DNA of 64,000 nt from Artemia franciscana (GCF_032884065.1 NC_088873.1:33452227-33516226); one strand, 5' to 3'. Positions 46,438-57,025 are shown, numbered from the stretch's first letter. The notes: generated by a model from the sequence alone, not told the origin. Program-made: numbers and translations.

Positions 46438-46920
46438 ATGTCACCAAAAAGGGAACACCATGAGGAAACACCAGAGCAACACAAAACCAGGCCTGCGGCT
46501 CAAAGAGAAAGGACCAGATTAGGAATGTCCAATTTACGTCAACAAAGGTTTGTCGAAGAGCCACCAGAGCAAGGCAAAACCAGGCTTGCAGCTGACAGAG
46601 ATAGTAAAAAAAGAAGGCGTGTCGAGGAATCACCAGAGCAACGCGAAACCAGGCTTGCAGATGACAGAGACAGTAAAAAAAGAAAGCTTGTTGAGGAATC
46701 ACCAGAGCAGTGCAAAACCAGGCTTGCGGCTTTACGTCAATGTAGGCGTGTCGAGGAACCACCAGAGCACGCGAAACCAGGCTTGCAGCTGACAGAGATG
46801 GTAGAAAAAGAAGGCATGTCGAGGAATCACCAGAGCAACGCAAAAGCAGGCTTGCGGCTGACAGAGTTAGTAAAAAAAAAGAAGGTTTGTCGATGTATTA
46901 CAAAAGCAACGCGTGTATAA
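46438..46920 (+). CDS. Repeat-protein ORF with 23-residue units (transposon-associated)
   Basis: ATG at 46438, 160 residues. About six units follow the pattern VEESPEQRETRLADDRDSKK plus two or three basic residues (69 nt each, clearest at 46548-46740). Later units shift frame, so the repeat is legible in other phases up to 46890. Charged E-x-PEQ-x-x-TRLA-x-x-R repeats of this style occur at the N-terminus of some transposon-encoded proteins, and the Helitron ORF at 51646 has a similar flavour (AEETAEESARRVNAKRLA). It starts immediately after the LINE tail and runs into the hAT relic. I infer it is mobile-element coding DNA, not a host gene. Confidence 0.5.
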   Translation: MSPKREHHEETPEQHKTRPAAQRERTRLGMSNLRQQRFVEEPPEQGKTRLAADRDSKKRRRVEESPEQRETRLADDRDSKKRKLVEESPEQCKTRLAALRQCRRVEEPPEHAKPGLQLTEMVEKEGMSRNHQSNAKAGLRLTELVKKKKVCRCITKATRV

Positions 46921-47277
46921 TCGCTGACATGTGCTCGTATCCGACAGGCCCCGGAAGCTCTATGAACCGGCATCTCAGCACTGTGCACCCTTCTCATGTC
47001 GAGAAGCAAATTGAGTTTTTCAAGCGTAAACAAAAAACATTCGCTAGTAACTGTTTGGAAATTGTAAAAGCGGCGTCAGTTTCTTCCAAGGTTCTCCAGG
47101 CTTCATACGCTGTTTCCTAATTAGTTGCAAAAACAGAACAAATTCGCACACAGTTGCCAAAAATCTGATATTACCAGCCCCTAATGAAAGTTAGTGAAAT
47201 AATGTTTGATACGAAAACACCTACTGCCCCCAAATCTATACCCTTGTCGAGCAATACTGTTTCTATAAGGATAAAAG

Positions 47278-47278
<1 letters not shown>

Positions 47279-47315
<37 letters not shown>

Positions 47316-47500
47316 TTATTCCAGAAAAAGCCCGTGGGCCATAGGAAATTTATATAACAAAAAACAAACAACAAATTAACTAAAATAAATTAATATTATT
47401 TAAAGAAAACGCTCCCGATGTGCCGCTGCAATCCTGACAAATCTTGCTATCCTTTTAATACTCAGGAAATTTGTCTCTTTCATTCTATCTACCATCCATA
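47279..47500 (-). mobile_element. LINE 3' end inserted antisense in the hAT transposase
   Basis: Minus strand: ORF2 C-terminus MVDRMKETNFLSIKRIARFV, RIAAAHRERFL, stop (47410-47412 in complement), then a 3' UTR with GGCCCACGGGCTTTTTCTGG and AATAAATTATTATT, ending in (TTA)n at 47279-47313. It splits the transposase between RIKD and MDIASDI. The family differs from the TATCT-tailed LINE. The exact left and right limits are approximate. Confidence 0.8.
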
Positions 47501-47889
47501 TCTCATGGATATTGCAAGTGATATTGTCATGAAGGTTGTAGAGCAAATAAAGGTGACAAAGATGTTTGCTTCGCAGCTTGATGAAAGCACGGATGTGTCA
47601 GGTGAAGCCCAGATGATCGTTTTTGTCCGATATTAAGATCATTCTGACGTAAGAGAAAAAACATTCTAAGTTGTCAAAACCTACAGTCGAGAAATACAGG
47701 AGAAGAACTATTAGAGGTGCTTGACCGATTCTTTTTAGAAAGGGGCATCATTGCAGTGATGAGGCTGCCACCCTAACAGCGAAAAATAATGGGCTCATGG
47801 CCTGGATAAGGAAGAAAAATCACAATGCGAAGTGGTTGCCCTGTATCATTCACAGGCAAACTCTTGCATCGAAAATTATGAACGCATAA

Positions 47890-48072
<183 letters not shown>

Positions 48073-48197
48073 TAAGAAGTTCATATGTTCCTTCTGGATC
48101 AAAAGTCTGCGTTCAGTTCACTGTTGGAAAACCAGGACTGGGTCAGTAGGCTTGCCTATCTTGCAGATATTTTAGATAAACTGAATGACCTGAATCT

Positions 48198-48733
48198 ATC
48201 AATGTAAGGTTTCTGGACAGACAAACTATCTTTGGACTGGAAGGTTAGTGCGCTCTCTTCAAGAAATTGGAGTACTGGCTCAAAAAGGCTCAAAGAAACA
48301 GCGTTAGTGTCTTCCCGACCCTTGACAAGTTTGTTGACGATAGTGAAATCGACAACTTCGCTGCAATGTGTGTTTGTATTTGGGAGCATCTGACGAAGCT
48401 GCGAGATGAACTTGTGTCATATTTCCCATCGATGATGGCCTAAGATAGTCAGGATTGGATCCGAAATCAATGTAAGGTTTCTGGACAGACAAACTATCTT
48501 TGGACTGGAAGGTTTGTGTGCTCTCTTCAAGAAATTGGAGTTCTGGCTCAAAAAGGCTCAAAGAAACAGCGTTAGTGTCTTCCCGACCCTTGACAAGTTT
48601 GTTGACGATAGTGAAATCGACAACTTCGCTGCAATCTGTGTTTGTATTTGGGAGCATCTGACGAAGCTGCGAGATGAACTTGTGTCATATTTCCCATCGA
48701 TGATGGCCTAAGATAGTCAGGATTGGATCCGAA
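48198..48733 (+). repeat. 268-bp tandem duplication inside the hAT relic
   Basis: ATCAATGTAAGGTTTCTGGA begins at 48198 and at 48466, and both units run to ATTGGATCCGAAATC. The copies differ at only a few positions (AGTGCG/TGTGTG, GTACTG/TTCTGG, ATGTGT/ATCTGT). Since 268 is not a multiple of 3, the duplication shifts the frame. Confidence 0.95.
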
Positions 48734-49254
48734 ATCTATTTGTTCGAGATACAACCTTAAGTTCTTGTCTTAGAGACAAGCTTACAGAGAATTTAATTGA
48801 AGTTGCCAGTGATCACGCCTTGGAACTGAAGTTCCAAAACGTAACTGTTTCCCGGTTTTGGTTGGAGGTGAAAGGCGAATATAAGGAGCTAAGTAAAATT
48901 ACCATATATGTTTTGTAGAGATTCGGAACTACTTACATTTATGAAGTGTCATTTTCGGCCACGTCATTGATCAAAACGAAACACAAAAACAGACTGAGTG
49001 TACAAAGTGACATTATAGTTGCCGTTAGTGACATCAAGCCAAGATTTGATAGTAATTTAGTAAAAAGCAGCCTCAAATGTCACATTTTGTACGTATTTGT
49101 ACACATTTATGTACCGTTATTAATGACAATTAATACCGTGTTTTTGACAATCCGATCTTAGTTGAAAAGACAATAATTTTAAACTATGGGGTATACAGCC
49201 TTCCGGGGCCTTGATTAGGGGTACACGGACCGAAAAAGGTTGGGAACCACGCTG

Positions 49255-50462
49255 TTTATATTCACTTACTATGGGATATAGTTCGTTTTTTAATATTACC
49301 TACGGTTCTGACATCATCATAAATCTGGAATATGAAAAGTGTAGTTTCACGTAAGAATTATACTATTTTTTTTTTATATTGCAAAACACTTTTAATCTCA
49401 TCAATTTCCTTTAAAATGACCTATCATACGTCTCTTTACGATGTTTCAGTGTCCTGCTATCTGAGGAAAAAGAATAAGAAGAAATAAAAGATGCTGCAGA
49501 TGCCGAATAACGTAGTTCAAGCCACTTATCCTGTTTTAATCAAACTTTTTATTTTGATCTTGCTCTATTTTCAGTAGTTATGGGCTAACTATATTTCTTA
49601 GTATTGGACGTGATCGTCTCTTACTAGGTTACTAGCCATAGCTGCAACCCGGATTGGTCAATAGTAAATTTTACATCTGTAATTCGAACAATGTTCTACT
49701 GAAGATTAGTAGTGTAGTCGTGCGTAGGTAATATGTAACTGGTGTATCAGTAGTTAATAATATTGATCTTACCGATCAGTATGAGTGTAACATGGTCTGG
49801 CCCTTAGTGTATCATAAATATTTTTTAAATCAGTCTTCCCTCATTGTATATGGTATTTTTCAATGTTTTACTTTTATTTTCTAGGTTCGCAGAACCTCCG
49901 TTAGGGAGGGTGACTTCTTACTCTGACTTCTTCTGATAGAATTGCCAATGGTTGCTCTAGGGTTAGACAATTGATATATAGGTGCTCTCTCTTCCCAAAT
50001 TTTGTTTTTATTAGGCATTGTTTTTTTGGGACTTGAGGCTATTTTTTGAAAATTTATAGATGTCTTTCTGGAATTGTAATTACAAGTGCACTCTCAATCT
50101 GTTAAACCCCTTGTAGATTTCTATGCTCAGGGATTTTTGGGGTATATTGGATTTCTGCAGGATTTTACTGTTTTTTGTTTTTGTTTTTTCAAATGATTCT
50201 AGATAGTAAAGTATCTCTTATAAGTTTCACACTAATACTCAGGTTCAGTATTGAATTTTGGTATTGTGGCAATTTATTACTTTGGCTTACAGAAAGATTT
50301 CAACTGTTGCAAATTTATTTGAACTATATGCAAGAACAAGTTTTGGTGTTATTTTGTCATTTCATTGAAGAAAGAAAATTTAATCGTTCTTAGTTTTGAG
50401 ATTTGAAACACCCTTATGAAAATAGAATCTAAAGACCTTTCATTTTGATTGTGGTAATAAAC
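49255..50462. other. Upstream region of the lectin gene, no element recognised
   Basis: AT-rich. A few splice-like strings (GATGTTTCAG at 49441) do not build a coherent exon. No TATA box could be chosen with confidence because of base composition. Confidence 0.35.
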
Positions 50463-51200
50463 ATGAAAATGGAATTAGAGAAAATATTATTGTTTACATT
50501 CCTCATGCTAGTTCACCCTCTTTGCGCTAGTATGACCCACTACCCTAGCACGGACCCTGTATGCGTAGGTCCAACAAAGATTAATGACTGTTACAACGAA
50601 ATTGTCAATGGAACTATCAACGAAAAGTGTCATTGTCTTGAGTATTTTGACAAACCTTTGTCTTTCATGGGAGCAAGACTATTTTGCAGTTACAATAGCT
50701 CCGAATTGGCTGTTTTCCATTCCGCTCGGCGTCAAAGATTAAAATCATGGCTTAAACAAATTAATCCTAAATCCAAATTTTGGATTGGATATTCAAAACC
50801 TAAGGGGCAAACCATCTGGCAATGGGAAGATGGCCATATTGATGCAGACGAAACTATCTGGTGTGGATATCCGACCTTGCACAGTACATCTGATCTTTGT
50901 GGTGCTGCTGTGTATGATAATGTGTTAGAAGATGTGTGCTTATCTGAGAATTTGGAATGTGTTGCAGATGATAAAGATGATACAGTAGAGCATCCTTTTA
51001 TTTGTGAAAGAAGGGTAACAGTTAAAAATGACGAACAATATAAAAACATGAGCTTTTTGCTTCCCCATATATATCCTAAATACATTGAACACGAGCAGCC
51101 CTATAGTGTAATAATGCTCGGGCTTACGTTGGCGGTAATTGGTCTAATATTTTTACTGATCATCATGATATGTTATCGCAATAATACTCCACCCTATTAA
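50463..51200 (+). CDS. C-type-lectin-like type I membrane protein, intronless
   Basis: Predicted 245 residues from the ATG at 50463; the frame is open six codons further up without an ATG. Residues 1-23 form a signal peptide (KILLFTFLMLVHPLCAS). A CTLD spans about 50-185: FMGARLFCSY, WIGYSKPKGQTIWQWEDG (equivalent of the WIGL and W-x-W-x-DG strands), DLCGAAVYDNVLEDVC and the closing PFICERR. The canonical calcium/sugar triplets (EPN or QPD) and the WND motif are absent, so sugar binding is doubtful and a protein-ligand or immune role is as likely. Sites NGT, NSS and NMS could be glycosylated. Residues 215-236 form a transmembrane helix (MLGLTLAVIGLIFLLIIMI), leaving a nine-residue tail. It is uninterrupted in a region where almost everything else is broken, which argues for selection. 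Paralogue or retrocopy origin cannot be told from the sequence. Confidence 0.82.
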   Translation: MKMELEKILLFTFLMLVHPLCASMTHYPSTDPVCVGPTKINDCYNEIVNGTINEKCHCLEYFDKPLSFMGARLFCSYNSSELAVFHSARRQRLKSWLKQINPKSKFWIGYSKPKGQTIWQWEDGHIDADETIWCGYPTLHSTSDLCGAAVYDNVLEDVCLSENLECVADDKDDTVEHPFICERRVTVKNDEQYKNMSFLLPHIYPKYIEHEQPYSVIMLGLTLAVIGLIFLLIIMICYRNNTPPY

Positions 51201-51235
51201 ATATCTCTATAAATTTGTGCTATTAGTCTTTATGA

Positions 51236-51241
51236 AATAAA
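51236..51241 (+). terminator. Polyadenylation signal of the lectin gene
   Basis: AATAAA 36 bp after the stop codon, followed by AT-rich DNA. Position and hexamer fit a short 3' UTR. Confidence 0.55.
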
Positions 51242-51645
51242 AATAACGATAAGCAATGTTTTAAATGCCTGCAGGACCTCATAATTAATATCTTAATTAT
51301 GCTTATTAATAGCTGTATTAATAGCTATATTAATATAAATTATATAAATTTATATAATTAATATAATCTATATCTATATATATAAAAATAAGTTGTTTGT
51401 GTGTTATGTCTGTTACATTATGTCTGTTACGCCAGACATATGACGTCTGAAAAATAAAGAAGAAAAAGAAAACAAACTAAAATGTAAAAACTGGGAATTG
51501 CATAAATATTTCGAAATATTTTGACAATAGATTAAAGTAATTCGAAAACCTTAAAACAGATACTTAAAACTTTGAGGTTTATTACAAATTGTTGAGCTTT
51601 AGCAAGCTTAGCACGTAAAGAGGAATTTTTAGTATAGATCTTAAA

Positions 51646-51918
51646 ATGACAGAAGAAACAGCCGAGGAAGCTGCTCAAATAGTTAATTCAAAGAGAAATT
51701 TTAGTATAAATCCTACAATGGCAGAAGAAACAGCCGAGGAATCTGCTCGAAGGGTTAATGCCAAAAGGCTTGCGGCAAAAGAACGCAAAACCGCGCAGTT
51801 AGATGAAAATCCACCTGGACAGCCAGAGTCAAAACGTATCAAAACTGAAAATGATAGCGATGATGATTGGTTTGGGATTTTGACTTGGATAAGGTCATCA
51901 ATGCCTACCAGATTTTAG
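51646..51918 (+). pseudogene. Helitron protein N-terminus, frameshifted
   Basis: 90-residue frame: a duplicated AEETAEESARRVNAKRLA-like opening (51646 and 51718), then KTAQLDENPPGQPESKRIKT and ENDSDDDW. The copy at 59700-59832 has GATTGGG where this one has GATTGG (about 51870), and reads on as VWDFDLDKVINAFQI. One base is missing here, so the last 17 residues are out of frame. Acidic, no catalytic motif; the downstream Rep domain is absent. Confidence 0.7.
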
Positions 51919-52450
51919 TTGAAAAAACAAAGGTTCGGCGATATGTATTTCATAGTGACGCTGAAAAATAAAGGAGAAAAAGAAAACTGAAAAAAGAAAA
52001 ATGGTAAAAAACTATAAAAAAACTAAAAAGAAAAAACTAAAAAAAAAAATAAAAAAAATCAAAAAAAGAAAAAACCTAAAAAGGAAAAACGTTAAAAAAA
52101 ATAAGAAAATAAAAAAGGTAAAAAACTAAAAAGAAAAAAAACACTAAAAAAGCTAAAAAACTAAAAAAAAAACTGGGAATTGCACAAATATTTCAATATA
52201 TTTTGACAATAGATTAGAGTAATTCGAAAACCTTAAAACAGATACCCAAATTCTGAGGTTTATTATAAATTGTTGAAGCTTTAGCATGCTTGGCACGTAA
52301 AGATTTTTCCAAGTGTCAATCTTAGAATGAACATTGACAAATTGAAGAAAACAAATCAATAAAAAGAAGAAACTAAAAAAAAGAAAAACTAAAAAAGAAA
52401 AAAAAACTAAGAAACGAAAAAACGAAAAAAAGACTAAAAAAGAAACTGTA

Positions 52451-52518
<68 letters not shown>
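52451..52518. repeat. (TA)n microsatellite at a Helitron 5' end
   Basis: About 66 bp of TA directly after the TC of a Helitron 5' terminus and before AAATAAGTTG; other 5' ends have only four or five TA units here. Confidence 0.95.
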
Positions 52519-52523
<5 letters not shown>

Positions 52524-52669
52524 AGTTGTATATATGCCTGTTTGTTTGTTTGTGGGTTTGCATTTGACGTCATCTATATATATCTTCTATATATATAAAA
52601 ATAAGTTGTCTGTGTGTCGAGTGACATCATGTTTGTGTGTCGACTGATGTCATGTTTGTCGACTGACGA

Positions 52670-53045
52670 AATTACAGACCGGGACATCGGGACACAAATG
52701 ACGACCGGGACACCGGTGTTCGATTAGCAATCACCATCAAAAAAGCTCAAGGGCAATCGTTAGAATCATGAGGTATAACTAAAAAAACTAAAAAAAGGGT
52801 AAAAAACTAAAAACTAAAAAAAGACCAATTCAAAAACGAATGTATATACAGACCGGGGCACAAATGACGACTGGGACACCGGGACACAAGGAATATAAAT
52901 GACGACCGGGACACTCAAAGAGAAATTACAGACTGGGACACCGGGACACAAATGACGACCGGGACACAGGGAATATAAATTACGACCGGGACACAACTAC
53001 AACGGGGACGCCGGGGGGCACGGGGGGATATATAAATGACGACGG
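52670..53045 (+). repeat. GGGACAC minisatellite
   Basis: Imperfect units of GACCGGGACACCGGGACAC and AAATGACGACCGGGACACAG, some with GGAATATAAATGACGACC. The same family occurs at 54360-54655 and, complemented, at 55150-55260, 55388-55470 and 55828-55870, always inside Helitron copies. Confidence 0.9.
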
Positions 53046-53064
53046 CGACACAGGGAATGGACGA

Positions 53065-53255
53065 TTAGCAATCACCATCAACAAAGCTCAAGGGCAATCA
53101 TTAGAATCATGAGGTATAGATCTGAATACGGATTGTTTTCCCATGGACAGTTATATGTTGCATGTTCAAGAGTCGGTAAACCTGACAATCTATTTATATG
53201 CACAGACAATGGGACAGCGAAGAATGTTGTATATTCGCAAGTTTTACGTAGTTAA
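53065..53255 (+). pseudogene. Helitron helicase C-terminus, broken
   Basis: Reads LAITINKAQGQSLES, a stop (TGA), [10 protein letters not shown], then a one-base deletion relative to the 54665 copy shifts the [15 protein letters not shown] segment. Pif1-type helicase motifs near the end of the Rep-helicase, non-functional. Confidence 0.85.
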
Positions 53256-53256
53256 A

Positions 53257-53439
<183 letters not shown>

Positions 53440-54664
53440 CTATTTATATTCACAGGTGGGACACAGGGACACAACTACAATGGCGCGTAACTAATATGGC
53501 GCGTAACGACTTAGGCGGGCGGGGGGGCTTGGTGTCGGGGTGGTGCGTAGCACCACCCCTACAGCTAGTAATCTATATATATAAAAATAAGTTGTCTGTG
53601 TGTTATGTCTGTTAAACTTTGTCTGTTACGCCAGATTATATCTTCTATATATATAAAAATAAGCTGTATGTATTTTTGTGTTGAGGGTTTGCATATGACG
53701 TCTGAAAAATAAAGAAGAAAAAGAAAACAAATTAAAATGTAAAAACTGGGAATTGCATAAATATTTCGAAATATTTTCACAATAGAAAATGGTAAAAAAA
53801 CTAAAAAAGACAAAAAAGAAAAAGCTAAAAAAAACTAAAAAATAAAAAAATTAAAAAAAGAAAAAACGTAAAAAGAAAAAACGTAAAAAAAAATAAAAAA
53901 AAATAAAAAAGGTGAAAAACTAAAAAGAAAAAAAAACTAAAAAAAGCTAAAAAACTAAAAAAACTGGGAATTGCACAAATATTTCAATATATTTTGACAA
54001 TAGATTAAAGTAATTCGAAAACCTTAAAACAGATACCCAAAAGTTGAGGTTTATCATAAATTGTTGGAGCTTTAGCATGCTTGGCACGTAAAGATTTTTC
54101 CAAGTGTCAATGTTAGAATGAACATTGACAAATGAAGAAAACAAATCAATAAAAAGAAGAAACTAAAAAAAAGAAAAACTAAAAAATAAAAAAACTAAGA
54201 AAAGAAAAAACCAAAAAAGAAAAAAAAACTAAAAAAGAAACTGTATCTACATATATAAAATAAGTTGTATATATGCCTGTTTGTTTGTTTGTGGGTTTGC
54301 ATTTGACGTCATTATGAGTATATAAGGCTTTGTATATGACGTCATTATAAGATGACACTACAGACCGGGACACCGGGACACAAATGACGACTGGGACACA
54401 GGGAATATAAATGACGACCGGGACACTCAAAGAGAAATTACAGACCGGGACCCCGGGACACAAATGACGACCGGGACACCGGGACAGAGGGAATATAAAT
54501 GACGACCGGGACACTCAAACAGAAATTACAGACTGGGATACCTGACACAAATGACGACCGGGACACAGGGGATATAAATGACGACCAGGACACAGGGACA
54601 CAACTACAACGGGGACGCCGGGGGCACAGGGGGATATATAAATGACGACGGGGACACAGGGAAT

Positions 54665-54858
54665 GTTCTATTAGCAATCACCATCAACAAAGCTCAAGGG
54701 CAATCGTTAGAAAAATGCGGTATAGATCTGAATAGGGATTGTTTTCCCATAGACAATTATTATGTTGCATGTTCAAGAGTTGGTAAACCTGACAATCTAT
54801 TTATATGGACAGACAATGGGACAGCAAAGAATGTTGTATATTCTGAAGTTTTACGTAG

Positions 54859-54862
<4 letters not shown>
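54665..54862 (+). pseudogene. Helitron helicase C-terminal fragment, frame intact
   Basis: [57 protein letters not shown] and SEVLRS in one frame. TINKAQGQS and YVACSRVG are the last helicase motifs of the Pif1-like domain of Helitron Rep-helicases (nucleotide contact and arginine finger). Everything upstream of them is absent, so it is only a remnant. Confidence 0.9.

Positions 54863-54928
<66 letters not shown>
54861..54928. repeat. (TA)n microsatellite after the helicase end
   Basis: About 68 bp of TA following GTTTTACGTAGT, at the same element position as 53262-53434. Confidence 0.95.
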
Positions 54929-54929
<1 letters not shown>

Positions 54930-54930
<1 letters not shown>

Positions 54931-55806
54931 TAGCTGTTGGGGTGGCGCTTCGCGCCACCCCAACACCTAGTTGGTGGGGGCGCTTCGCGCCCCCCCCAAG
55001 CCCCCCCGCGCGCGTAAGTCGTTACGCGCCATAATAGTTACGCGCCATTGTAGTTGTGTCCCTATGTTATATAAACTTGCGAATATACAACATTCTTTGC
55101 TGTCCCATTGTCTTTGCATATAAATAGATTGTCAGGTTATCCCCCTGTTTCCCCCGGTGTCCCCGTTGTAGTTGTGTCCCTGTGTCCCGGTCGTCATTTA
55201 TATTCCCTGTGTCCCGGGTCCCGGTCATCATTTGTATCCCGGTGTCCCGGTCTGTATATACATTCGTTTTTTAGTTTTGTTTTTCTCCTTTATTTTTTTC
55301 CTTTTTTTTCTTTTTTAGCTTATTTAGATTTTTAGATTTTTTAGTTTTTTTTATTAGTTTTTAGTTTTTATTTCTTTTTAGTTTTTTTGTCCCGGTCGTC
55401 ATTTATATCCCCCTGTTTCCCCCGGTGTCCCCGTTGTAGTTGTGTCCCTGTGTCCCGGTCGTTATTTATTTTTTAGTTTTTTACCTTTTTTTAGTTTTTT
55501 TAGTTTTTTAGCTTTTTTATTTTTTTTATTAGTTTTTAGTTTTTTTGTAGTTTTTGCCTTTTTTTTAGTTTTTTTAGTTTTTTAGCTTTTTTATTAGTTT
55601 TTAGTTTTTTTTGTAGTTTTTGCCTTTTTTTAGTTTTTTTAGTTTTTTAGCTTTTTTATTTTTTTTATTAGTTTTTAGTTTTTTTTGTAGTTTTTGCCTT
55701 TTTTTAGTTTTTTCAGTTTTGACGTCACCTGATCCAGTTTTTTCAGGTGACGTCACCTGATCCTCGATCCACAGATCCACAGACAACTTATTTTTATATA
55801 TATAGA
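54930..55806 (-). mobile_element. Complete short Helitron, minus strand (877 bp)
   Basis: The 3' end, read on the minus strand, is a 13-bp hairpin (GTTGGGGTGGCGC at 54936-54948, loop TTC, complement at 54952-54964) followed by AGCTAG and T. A second G/C hairpin with its own CTAG lies just inside (54966-54990). The 5' end is the complement of TATATATATAGA, ending at 55806. It includes GGCGCGTAAC text, a helicase end fragment (minus strand, 55070-55140), GGGACAC units, T-rich (complement of CTAAAAA) tracts and two TGACGTCA boxes near the 5' end (55720, 55748). Confidence 0.88.
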
Positions 55807-56382
55807 TAGTTTTTTTTTTTTACTTATGTCCTGGTCGTCATTTATACTCCCTGTGTCCCGGTGCTTTGTTGATTGCTAATCGAACATTCCTTTTGTCCTG
55901 GTCGCTTTCTCTTTGAGTGTCGTCATTTATTAGTTTTTTCCTTTTTTTTTTTTAGTTTTTTATTGGTTTTTACCTTTATTTTAGCTTATTTTTCAGTTTT
56001 TTCCTTTTTTTTAGTTTTTTTTTTATTTTTTATTTTTTTTATTTTTTTACCTTTTTTTAGTTTTTTTAGTTTTTTTAGTTTTTTAGCTTTTTTACTTTTT
56101 TTATTAGTTTTTAGTTTTTTTTTGTAGTTTTTGCCTTTTTTTAGTTTTTTCAGTTTTTTTTTTAGTTTTTTATTGGTTTTTACCTTTATAGTTTTTTTAG
56201 TTTTTTAGCTTTTTTATTTTTTTTATTAGTTTTTAGTTTTTTTTTGTAGTTTTTGCCTTTTTTTAGTTTTTTCAGTTTTGACGTCACCTAATCCAGTTTT
56301 TTCAGGTGACGTCACCTGACACATCCATCCACACATCCATCCACACATCCACAGACAGACAACTTATTTTTATATATATAGA
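55807..56382 (-). mobile_element. Helitron 5' portion, minus strand, truncated
   Basis: The 5' terminus (complement of TATATATATAGA) ends at 56382, with TGACGTCA boxes at 56279 and 56307 and long T-rich tracts to the left. No 3' hairpin/CTAG before the next element's end at 55806, so the inner part is lost. A short minus-strand helicase shred (AGCAATCAACAAAG on the complement) lies at 55865-55885. Confidence 0.75.
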
Positions 56383-56551
56383 TATATATATATATATTAA
56401 CAGGTGGGACACAGGGACACAACTACAATGGCGCGTAAATAATATGGCGCGTAACGACTTACGCGCGCAGGGGGGCTTGGGGGGGGGGGGGCTCAAAGCG
56501 CCCCCACCAACTAGGTGTTGGGGTGGCGCAAAGCGCCACCCCAACAGCTAG
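56383..56551 (+). mobile_element. Helitron 3' end, plus strand
   Basis: TA tract, AACAGGTGGGACACAGGG, two GGCGCGTAA repeats, a first G/C hairpin plus ACTAG (56481-56514), then a 13-bp hairpin (56517-56545, loop AAA) and AGCTAG ending at 56551, followed by T. It lies head-to-head with the minus copy ending at 56382. The right flank is composite repeat E, the target of this insertion. Confidence 0.88.
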
Positions 56552-57025
56552 TTTTCGAAAACGTCTGTACACTTCCCACCAACCATTACTATATGTAAGC
56601 ACTGGTAAAAGTTTGTAACTTGTAGCCCCTCCCACGGGGACTGTGGGGGAGTAAGTCGTCCCCAAAGCCATAGTTATAATGTTTTTCGACTACGCTGAAT
56701 AAAATGGCTATCTCAGAATTTTTATCCGTTGACTTTGGGAAAATAATTAGCGTGGGAGGGGGCCTAGGTGCCCTTCAATTTTTCGGTCACTTAAAAAGGG
56801 CACTAGAACTTTTCATTTCAGTTAGAGTGAGTCCTTTCGCAACATTCTAGGACCACTTGGTCGGTACGATCACCCCAGGGGGAAAAAAACAAAAAAAAAA
56901 ACAAACGAACAAATAAACACGCATCCGTGATCTGCCTTCTGGTAAAAAATACAAAATTCCAAATTTTTGTAGATAGGAGCTTGAAACTTCTGCAATAGGG
57001 TTCTCTGATACGCTGAATCTGATGG
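56552..57025 (-). repeat. Composite repeat, copy E (minus orientation, partial)
   Basis: Starts within the GTACAGACGTTTTC block and continues on the minus strand back through the GGGGACGACTTACTCCCCCA, GGAGGGCACCTAGG, GGATGCGTGTTTATTTG and CAGATTCAGCGTATCAGAGA blocks. Close to copy B. The other part is not found across the Helitron cluster. Confidence 0.9.

Larger units (their letters stand above)
53572..54928 (+). mobile_element. Second and third plus-strand Helitron copies, 3' end missing
   Basis: A 5' end TCTATATATATAAAAATAAG at 53572 starts three bases after the CTAG of the previous copy. Another 5' end occurs at 53644, and a diverged TCTACATATATAAAATAAG at about 54249. Then come A-rich CTAAAAA tracts (53780-53965, 54160-54240), TGACGTCA boxes (54304, 54337), the GGGACAC minisatellite and an unbroken helicase end. 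The (TA)n tract then runs straight into the 3' terminus of an oppositely oriented Helitron at 54930, so the 3' end of this copy is lost. Confidence 0.85.

Noticed and set aside
49441-49510. Terminal-exon-like TTTCAG followed by VLLSEEKE and stop
   Set aside because: Very short, no upstream exon in matching phase, and expected by chance in this composition.
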